Assembly: GCA_963717725.1 (NCBI GenBank)
Contig: CAVQWS010000026.1
Location: forward strand, 124,001-188,000
DNA: 64,000 bases
Direction: 5' to 3'
Source: AC-32 sp963717725
GTDB taxonomy: Bacteria; Actinomycetota; Thermoleophilia; Gaiellales; Gaiellaceae
A program made the translations under genes and the position numbers. The notes under the pieces were generated by a model. That model saw only the letters and a list, made by a program, of their open reading frames with translations, was not told where the DNA came from and ran no database searches. The number at the start of each line of letters is the position of its first letter. Positions within the stretch are counted from its first letter, which is position 1. Positions 58,126 to 64,000 of the stretch are shown piece after piece.

Positions 58126-60603
58126 TTACGCCTCGGCGGCCGGGGCGGTTTTCCGCTCCGGCTTGTCCGCGGCCGGCTTCGGCCCGTTCTGCGACTGCTT
58201 CTGCTGCTGGCCCTGCCCCTGCGCCTGGCCCTTCTTCTTACGCTTGCGCCGCCTGCGGCGCGAGCGGCTGCCCGCCGCCTTCGGTGCCGGCAGGTTGTCG
58301 GCGAGCGCGTTCGCGACTTCCTGAATCGTGCCGAGCCGCTCGCGGGCCGCATCGATCAGCTGGTTCGCGCGGGGCGTGTAGCCCTCGGCCGAGGCGAGCA
58401 GCGCCGCCCCGACCTCGCGTGACTGAGCCAAGGCCACATTGACGAGCTTGGCCGCGTTCTCCTCGTGCCGGTGGCCACGCGAGTTTGCGAGCGCGCCGAG
58501 CAGGCGCTTGGCCTCCGGGAACTCCGCGCTGGCACGCCGGTCCTGCACCTTGCGTGTCGAGCGGGCGAGCCGCCAGGTCCAGCGGGCGAGGATCTGCTCT
58601 GGCGCATCGACCTTCTCGTCGCCCAGCGCGCGCAGGAGTGTGCGGACGCCCTGGACGCGGTCCTTCTCCCAGGTCGGCGCCTGCGTGACGAGCGTGACCA
58701 GGTCGTCGAAGCTCGCGCGATCGACCTTCATCGAGACGCGGTCGGCGAGCGCGGTCAGGCGCAGGCGGCGGTTCGGGTTCTCGGCGGCGCAGGCAGTCAG
58801 GAACTGCTCGAGCGCGCCGCGGTTGGCCTTGCCCTCGGTGAACTTCTTCACGAACTCGACGCGCTCGTCGAAGCGGACGGCGCGGCCGGCGATCGTGGCC
58901 CAGTAGAGCTGCTCGTCGTCGTCGAGGAAGCGCGGGTCGATCCGCTGCCACTCGCGGTCGATCACGGCCAGGCGCCGCTTGACGTCCGGCGTGACCGGCA
59001 CGAGCCACGGCGCCGGCGAGAGCTTCCGCCGGGCCCGCCGCTGCACGCGGCGGCGCGGGGCCGGCGTGACGCGCGCGCCCTCGCGGTAGAAGTCCGCGTC
59101 CAACAGGCTGTGCAGCGAGACGACGCGCTCGTTGTGGGTCGCGCCCTTCGGGACGAAGTCGATGACAACGCCGGCCTCCTTGCGCGGGTGCATGCGCATG
59201 ATTCGGCCGATCCGCTGCTGGTAGACGCGGCGCGAGGCCGTCGGCGCGAGGTGCATGCAGACCGTCGCTCGAGGCGAGTTCCAGCCCTCGGCGAGCAGCA
59301 TCGCGTTGATCAGGACGTTGATCTCACCGCGCTCGTAGGCGGCGAGCGTCTCGGCGAGCTGCACCGGCGGCGTCTTGCCGCTGACCGCCTCGGCCTTGAG
59401 GCCGACCGCGCGGAACTCCTTAGCCAGGTTGTACGCGTGCTCGACGCCCGCGGCGTAGACGATGCCCGGCGTGTTCTCGAACCGCTCGCGGTAGAGGCTC
59501 GCGGCGGCCTGGTTGAGGGCCTGGTGGTCGAGCACCGCGGCCAGGGCGCGCTCCTCGAAGTCGCCGCCGACGATCGGCACCGACGAGATTGCGGCGGCCG
59601 GTGGCACGCGCAGGCAGCGCAGCGGCGCGATCAACCCGCGGCGCGCGGCATCCCCGAGCGGGAGCTCGTCGATCGAGGCGGGGAAGACGTCCGAGACCTG
59701 CTTGGCGATCAGCTGCTCGGTCGCCGTCATGCCGATGTAGATCGGATCGGAGAAGCTGCGGATCGCCTGACTCGTCTTCTCGCCGAGCGCGGTGTGCGCC
59801 TCGTCGGCGATCACGAGCTGGTACGTCTCGGGGTTCAGGTCGCCGTGGTGGCGCGCGAACCAGGCGTAGGTCTGGACGGTGACCGGGTTCGGCTTCTTCG
59901 GCTTCTTGCCCTTGAGGATCGCGTCCTCGAAGCGGTCGCCGTAGCCCTCGGTCTTCAGCTCGCGGTGGAACTGGGAGACAAGCAGGCGGCGGTGCGTGAG
60001 GATCAGGACGCCGAGCGTGCGCGCCGCCTCGACGAAGCCGGCGGCGGCGATCGTCTTGCCGGATGCAGTGGGGTGGCGGAAGCGGAAGCGCCGGCTCGCG
60101 CCCGGGTCTTTGCCGTGGTGCTCCTCGGGCAGCTCGAGCTCGTCGGATCGCTCCTCGAGGTGGACGCCGAGATCCTCCTCGTCCTCCTCGGGCTCGAGCT
60201 CGGCGGCCGCGGCGCCGTTGCCGTTGCCGTTCAGGTCGGGCTCGACCTGCGTGGCCGCGATCAGCTCCGTCAGCATTCCGGCGAGCGCGTCGATCTGGTG
60301 GCGGCGAAGCTCCGTGCCCGAGGCGAGCTTGGGCGGGCTCTGGCTCAGCACCCGCTCGAGCCCGAGCATCAGCGCGTAGCGGATCTTCCACTCGTACGAA
60401 GGCTCCCGCGCGCCGGCCTCGATCTCCGCGAGCGCGTCGTCCAGCGCCCGTCGCCTGGCCGTTTCGGACGCAAGCACGACCGCCGGATCTTCGTCCGGAT
60501 GGAGGAAGGGCTCCCCGGCCCATGCTTCGGCCTGGAGGGCGGAAGCGGCTAGGCCGTCCGGAGGCTCCGGCGCCAGCGTCGGTTGCTCGGTCGTTTCCTG
60601 CAT
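58126..60603 (-). CDS. DEAH-box superfamily 2 helicase with basic Gln-rich tail
   Basis: An 825-residue ATPase. Walker A TASGKT, motif II ADEAHT, motif III TATE, and motif VI QQRIGRIMR form a complete SF2 core (about 95-500), similar to type-I-restriction/UvrB-like COG1061 helicases. An acidic insertion (about 130-165, rich in E/D) lies before the Walker A motif. The C-terminal 300 residues are helical, ending in a run of Arg/Lys followed by a Gln-rich segment, suited to nucleic-acid binding. No restriction or methylase partner is present; substrate unknown. Confidence 0.82.
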   Translation of the reverse strand: MQETTEQPTLAPEPPDGLAASALQAEAWAGEPFLHPDEDPAVVLASETARRRALDDALAEIEAGAREPSYEWKIRYALMLGLERVLSQSPPKLASGTELRRHQIDALAGMLTELIAATQVEPDLNGNGNGAAAAELEPEEDEEDLGVHLEERSDELELPEEHHGKDPGASRRFRFRHPTASGKTIAAAGFVEAARTLGVLILTHRRLLVSQFHRELKTEGYGDRFEDAILKGKKPKKPNPVTVQTYAWFARHHGDLNPETYQLVIADEAHTALGEKTSQAIRSFSDPIYIGMTATEQLIAKQVSDVFPASIDELPLGDAARRGLIAPLRCLRVPPAAAISSVPIVGGDFEERALAAVLDHQALNQAAASLYRERFENTPGIVYAAGVEHAYNLAKEFRAVGLKAEAVSGKTPPVQLAETLAAYERGEINVLINAMLLAEGWNSPRATVCMHLAPTASRRVYQQRIGRIMRMHPRKEAGVVIDFVPKGATHNERVVSLHSLLDADFYREGARVTPAPRRRVQRRARRKLSPAPWLVPVTPDVKRRLAVIDREWQRIDPRFLDDDEQLYWATIAGRAVRFDERVEFVKKFTEGKANRGALEQFLTACAAENPNRRLRLTALADRVSMKVDRASFDDLVTLVTQAPTWEKDRVQGVRTLLRALGDEKVDAPEQILARWTWRLARSTRKVQDRRASAEFPEAKRLLGALANSRGHRHEENAAKLVNVALAQSREVGAALLASAEGYTPRANQLIDAARERLGTIQEVANALADNLPAPKAAGSRSRRRRRKRKKKGQAQGQGQQQKQSQNGPKPAADKPERKTAPAAEA

Positions 60604-60711
60604 ACGTGCAGCACGTCGCCGTGCCGCGAATCTCAGTGAGAGAGCGCGCTCGCGTGCAGTCCAGTGGGCGAGCGACGCTTCCGAATCATAGCCGATCCGC
60701 GGGCCGGCGGG

Positions 60712-61299
60712 CTAGCCGCCGAGGCCGCCGAAGACCGCGAACGGGTTCTGCGGCGTGACCTCCCAGACCACCTGGCCGCCCGGCTCGGCCTCGCCGTGCA
60801 CGCGCTGTGCGAGCGCGTTTGCGTCTTCCTCCGAGGCGACGCCGACGATCAGGTAGCGCCAGCGGCGAACGACGTCGTAGCCCTCGCTCTCGAGCTGGTC
60901 GGCAAGCTTGTCGGCCTGGTCGTGTGCTGGCAGCTCGACCCGCACCTCCCACGGCGCGTGGTCGTGCGCGAGCTCCTCCTGCTCCCAGGTCCCCTGCGGG
61001 GGCTCACCCGACCAGCGTTCCTCCTCGGCCAGCCAGCGCTCGACGTCGACCTCGGCCTGGATGCTTTCTTCCGCTAGCTCGGCCTGGACGATCCCGCGAG
61101 CCTGCTCGGCCTGTGGCTGCGTTTCCGCGTAGACGAAGATCGTGTCGTCGTCGCGCGAGACCGCGAGGCGGTGACCCTGCAGCTCCTCGGCGAGGCGTTT
61201 GGCCTCGTCGGAGCCGAGGTCGAGCCCGAGGCGCTCAAGCAGCGTCTCGCCGTGCTCGGCCTCGTGCGGCTGGATCCGGATGCGCCAGTTGTCGCTCAT
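60712..61299 (-). CDS. 195-residue protein with two repeated alpha/beta modules, unknown
   Basis: Acidic soluble protein. The halves look related: about 1-80 (WRIRIQPHEAEHGETLLERL, ... IFVYAETQPQAEQA) and about 115-180 (WEVRVELPAHDQADKLADQL, ... LIVGVASEEDANALAQRV), each a beta-alpha-beta unit ending in a region that resembles SPOR-like folds. It follows the fadJ-like gene start by an ATGA overlap upstream (61296-61299), so it is co-expressed with beta-oxidation genes. Function unknown. Confidence 0.7.
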   Translation of the reverse strand: MSDNWRIRIQPHEAEHGETLLERLGLDLGSDEAKRLAEELQGHRLAVSRDDDTIFVYAETQPQAEQARGIVQAELAEESIQAEVDVERWLAEEERWSGEPPQGTWEQEELAHDHAPWEVRVELPAHDQADKLADQLESEGYDVVRRWRYLIVGVASEEDANALAQRVHGEAEPGGQVVWEVTPQNPFAVFGGLGG

Positions 61300-63263
61300 G
61301 CTGCGGGCGCCCCCGCGCCGGTCTCGGCGAGCGGGCGCCCGAACATCTTGTCCGAAATGCCGACCTGGTCGAGGTACTTGGTGATCCCGCCGAGCCAGAA
61401 CGGCCAGCCGGCGCCGAGCAAAAGCGCCGTGTCGACGTCCTTCGCCTCCCCGACGACGCCTGCTTGCAGGAGGTGGTGGATCTCGTCGGCGAGGGCCTCG
61501 AGCGCGGCCTCGAGCAACTCGTCGCGCGAGAGCGGCGCCTGCTCGCGGACGACGATCTCGTCCTTGCCTTCGGCGTAGTTCGTCAGCGTCCGCGAGAGCG
61601 GGAAGCGATCGGGGTAGGCGTCGTGGAGGGTCCCGAGCACATGGTTGGCGACGCGCGGGCCGACCATCTGCAGCAGCACCGAGGGGGCCATCGGCAGGCC
61701 GAGGGCGAGGATCGCCTCGTCCGCCTCGTCGGGGTCGGTGCCGCGCTCGAGCGCGTCGAGCACGACGCTCATCAGTCGGGTCAGCACGCGGTTGACGACG
61801 AACGCCGGCGCGTCGGTGACGAGCACCGGTCGCTTGCGCAGGCCCTCGGCGAGCGACCAGGCGGTGGCGAGCGTCTCGTCGTCGGTGCTCGGCGCGCGGA
61901 CGAGCTCGACCAATGGGAGTACCGCGACCGGGTTGAAGAAGTGGATGCCAACGTCGGCTCCCATCTCCTCGACCGAAAGGCTCGAAGTGTTGGTCGCGAG
62001 CACGCAGTCGGGCCGGGTGTGCTCGCGCAGCTCGGCGAAGACCTGCTGCTTGATCTCGAGCTCCTCGAAGACCGCCTCGAGCACGAGGTCGCAGTCGGCG
62101 AAGTTCTCGTAGCTCGTCGAGGTGGAGACGAGGGAGGCGAGGAAGCGGGCCTTGCCTTCGTCGTAGCGGCCCTTGGCGACCTGCTCGGCGAGGCCTTCCT
62201 CGATCGTCGTGCGCGCGGCCGCGAGCGCCTCCTCGCTGACGTCGCGCATGGCGACCGGCACCTCGAGCCGCCGCAGGAAGAGCGTCGCCAGCTGCGCTGC
62301 CATTAGGCCGGCGCCGACGAGGCCCACCTTGCCGATCGGGCGCGGTTCGGCGGCGGGACGGCCCGGCGCGCTCCTGGCCCGGCGGTCGACCAGATCGAAG
62401 GCGTAGAGCGAGGCCTGCGCCTGCCGCCCTGGCAGCAGCTCGCCGACGGCCTCCTCCTCGGCGGCGTAGCCCTCCTCGAGCGACCAGCCCGAGAGCGCCC
62501 CCTCGATCAGGTCGAGCGCCTTGTACGGCGCCGGCGCGGCTCCGTGAACCTGTCCGTCGAGCCTTCCGCGCGCCTTCCGTATCACTTCCGGCGCACCGTG
62601 ACTGTCACTGTGACTGTCACTGTTCGTACCGAGCTGGAGCGCGAAGGCGATCGACTCGTCGACGAACTCGGCCGGTTCGAGCAGACGGTCGGCGAAGCCG
62701 AGCTCGAACGCCTCCGGCCCGGTCAGCATCCGGTTCTGGCGCATGGGGTTGGCGACGATGAACTTGACCGCCGTCTCCGCGCCGACGAGCCGCGGCACGA
62801 GCTGCGTGCCGCCCCAGGCCGGGACGATCCCGAGGAAGCACTCCGGGCACGCGAAGTGCCGCACGGCCGTCGAGATCGTGCGCGCGTCGCAGTGGAGCGC
62901 GATCTCGACGCCGCCGCCGAGGCAGGCGCCGTTGACGGCCGCCACCGTCGGATACGGAAGCGCCCGGATGCGGCCGAAGAGCTCGTGCCCGGCGCGGCTC
63001 CCCTCGATCGCCAGCTCCCGCGTCGCGCCCGGGAACTGCGTCACGTCCGCGCCGGCCGCGAAGACAAACGGCTTCCCCGTCAGGACGAGCGCGTCCCAGT
63101 CACCCTCCTCCAGGTCGGGGAGCAGCCTCTCGAGCGACTCCAGCGCAGCGCGCCCGAAGAAGGTCGGCTTGGTGTGATCCTCGCCGTTGTCGATCGTGAC
63201 CAGCGCGACCACGCCGGCGTTCGGCACCTCGACGCGGGCCAGCTTGAACTCAGTGTCCGGCAG
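61296..63263 (-). CDS. FadJ/FadB-like enoyl-CoA hydratase/3-hydroxyacyl-CoA dehydrogenase
   Basis: A 655-residue bifunctional beta-oxidation protein. N-terminal crotonase domain with AAGADVTQF and NGACLGGGVEIALHCD (oxyanion hole) and ECFLGIVPAWGGTQ (catalytic Glu). C-terminal dehydrogenase: VGLVGAGLMAAQLA (NAD), NTSSLS, GIHFFNPVAVLPLVE (catalytic His) and PAFVVNRVL. The start is unclear: no ATG/GTG/TTG precedes the conserved KLARVEVPN until far inside the thiolase gene. CTG 63263 gives the expected N-terminus; GTG 63227 would cut into it. Confidence 0.9.
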   Translation of the reverse strand: MPDTEFKLARVEVPNAGVVALVTIDNGEDHTKPTFFGRAALESLERLLPDLEEGDWDALVLTGKPFVFAAGADVTQFPGATRELAIEGSRAGHELFGRIRALPYPTVAAVNGACLGGGVEIALHCDARTISTAVRHFACPECFLGIVPAWGGTQLVPRLVGAETAVKFIVANPMRQNRMLTGPEAFELGFADRLLEPAEFVDESIAFALQLGTNSDSHSDSHGAPEVIRKARGRLDGQVHGAAPAPYKALDLIEGALSGWSLEEGYAAEEEAVGELLPGRQAQASLYAFDLVDRRARSAPGRPAAEPRPIGKVGLVGAGLMAAQLATLFLRRLEVPVAMRDVSEEALAAARTTIEEGLAEQVAKGRYDEGKARFLASLVSTSTSYENFADCDLVLEAVFEELEIKQQVFAELREHTRPDCVLATNTSSLSVEEMGADVGIHFFNPVAVLPLVELVRAPSTDDETLATAWSLAEGLRKRPVLVTDAPAFVVNRVLTRLMSVVLDALERGTDPDEADEAILALGLPMAPSVLLQMVGPRVANHVLGTLHDAYPDRFPLSRTLTNYAEGKDEIVVREQAPLSRDELLEAALEALADEIHHLLQAGVVGEAKDVDTALLLGAGWPFWLGGITKYLDQVGISDKMFGRPLAETGAGAPAA

Positions 63264-64000
63264 CGACGTTCTCCCAGACCAGCGCCGCGCCCATGCCCAG
63301 CCCGACGCAGAGCGCGGTGAGCCCGTAGCGCACGTCCGGCCGCTCGCGGAACCCGTAGGCGAGCTGCGCGAGCAGTCGCACGCCCGTCGCGGCCAGCGGG
63401 TGGCCGCACGCGATCGCGCCGCCGTAGGGGTTGAGCCGCTCGTCCTCCGGATCGACACCCAGCCCGTCGCACCAGCTCAGCACCTGCACCGCGAACGGCT
63501 CGTTCAGCTCGAACAGGCCGAGCTCGTCGAGCGTCAAGCCCGCCCGTTCGAGCGCCTTCGTCGTCGCCGGCACGGGGCCGAGGCCCATCAACTCCGGCTC
63601 GACGCCTGCGAACGCGTACGAGACCAGCCGCATGCGCGGCTCGAGCGAATGCTCGGCCAGCGACTGCTCGGAGGCGAGCAGGGAGACGGTCGCGCCGTCG
63701 GTCAAGCCCGCCGAGTTGCCGGCCGTCACGCGGCCGCCGGGCCGGAACGGCGTCGGCAGCGTGGCGAGCGCCTCGATCGTCGTCTCCGGCCGCAGGAACT
63801 CGTCGCGGTCGGCCGCACGCCAGCCCTCGTCGGTGAAGACGGTCATCGGGACGACCGTCTCACGCATGACGCCGTTCTCCCAAGCCGCGGTCGCGCGCTG
63901 CTGCGAGCGCATCGCGTAGGCGTCCGCGTCGTCCCTGGTCAGCTGTGGGAAGCGGTCGTGCAGGTTCTCGGCGGTCGCGCCCATCGTCACGGCCGAGGTG
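63250..64000 (-). CDS. fadA: Acetyl-CoA acyltransferase (thiolase), 5' part outside window
   Basis: The C-terminal 250 residues of a thiolase, open at the window end. NSAGLTDGAT, NEPFAVQVL, NPYGGAIACGHPLAATG (catalytic His) and CVGLGMGAAL (second active-site Cys) are diagnostic; the nucleophilic Cys of the first half is outside. It precedes and overlaps the FadJ-like gene by 14 bp, forming the usual alpha/beta trifunctional operon for fatty-acid degradation. Confidence 0.92.
   Translation of the reverse strand, partial: TSAVTMGATAENLHDRFPQLTRDDADAYAMRSQQRATAAWENGVMRETVVPMTVFTDEGWRAADRDEFLRPETTIEALATLPTPFRPGGRVTAGNSAGLTDGATVSLLASEQSLAEHSLEPRMRLVSYAFAGVEPELMGLGPVPATTKALERAGLTLDELGLFELNEPFAVQVLSWCDGLGVDPEDERLNPYGGAIACGHPLAATGVRLLAQLAYGFRERPDVRYGLTALCVGLGMGAALVWENVAAGH

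Overview
This is a high-GC, gene-dense window from an actinobacterium. GTG and TTG starts are frequent, genes overlap by 1-20 bases, and a SigR/RsrA-type sigma/anti-sigma pair sits behind a matching promoter. The mix of an archaeal-type phosphoglycerate mutase, a PAC2 protein, a DUF1385 protein, a YbdK-type ligase and many apparently leaderless genes suggests a deep lineage such as Thermoleophilia (Gaiellales-like). That placement is inference; no rRNA or tRNA gene was found to anchor it.

Layout. 1-10.7 kb: end of a phzF gene, two perfect palindromes, a TPP-riboswitch operon (HMP/NCS1 permease, PfkB kinase, frameshifted BNR protein), LysE exporter, peptidase E, a nitrilase-formate dehydrogenase pair, and a DUF1800-DUF1501-cupredoxin operon. 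10.8-13 kb: the only long gene-poor stretch, apparently the remnant of a small integrated element, with an integrase 3' end, near-identical 23/24-bp flanking repeats, one plausible small gene and a dense set of strong stem-loops. 13-22 kb: HtrA protease, a disulfide oxidoreductase, two ECF sigma/anti-sigma pairs, a secreted proline-rich protein, a YbdK-type ligase and a LytR_C protein. 22-33 kb: a three-subunit molybdenum hydroxylase with MocA and an amidohydrolase, then M24 peptidase, acetyl-CoA synthetase, M16 peptidase, thioesterase and a SIS protein. 33-47.5 kb: frameshifted epimerase, cysteine-desulfurase-like enzyme, MacB/LolD-type ABC exporter, a Mug-Nudix fusion, NAD synthetase under a palindromic operator, an SDR, an acyl-CoA synthetase and a TetR-controlled MFS pump. 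47.6-49.6 kb: a candidate small RNA divergent from an HTH-TPR regulator that is followed at once by a 40-residue signal-peptide-bearing micropeptide. 49.7-64 kb: thioredoxin-like secreted protein, SelD, NMN adenylyltransferase, cupredoxin-like protein, ApgM, CtaA, PAC2, DipZ, a DEAH helicase and a beta-oxidation operon cut by the window end.

The most interesting locus is 47.7-49.6 kb. A regulator with an N-terminal XRE helix-turn-helix and a long TPR domain, transcribed with a short secreted peptide behind a near-perfect Shine-Dalgarno, has the layout of Firmicute RRNPP quorum-sensing systems. Here it also faces an apparently independent structured RNA whose promoter lies in the shared intergenic repeats. 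Second is the stem-loop array at 12.2-12.46 kb.

Three genes (BNR protein, DUF1800 protein, epimerase) are each broken by one extra base, so the assembly may carry sporadic indels.
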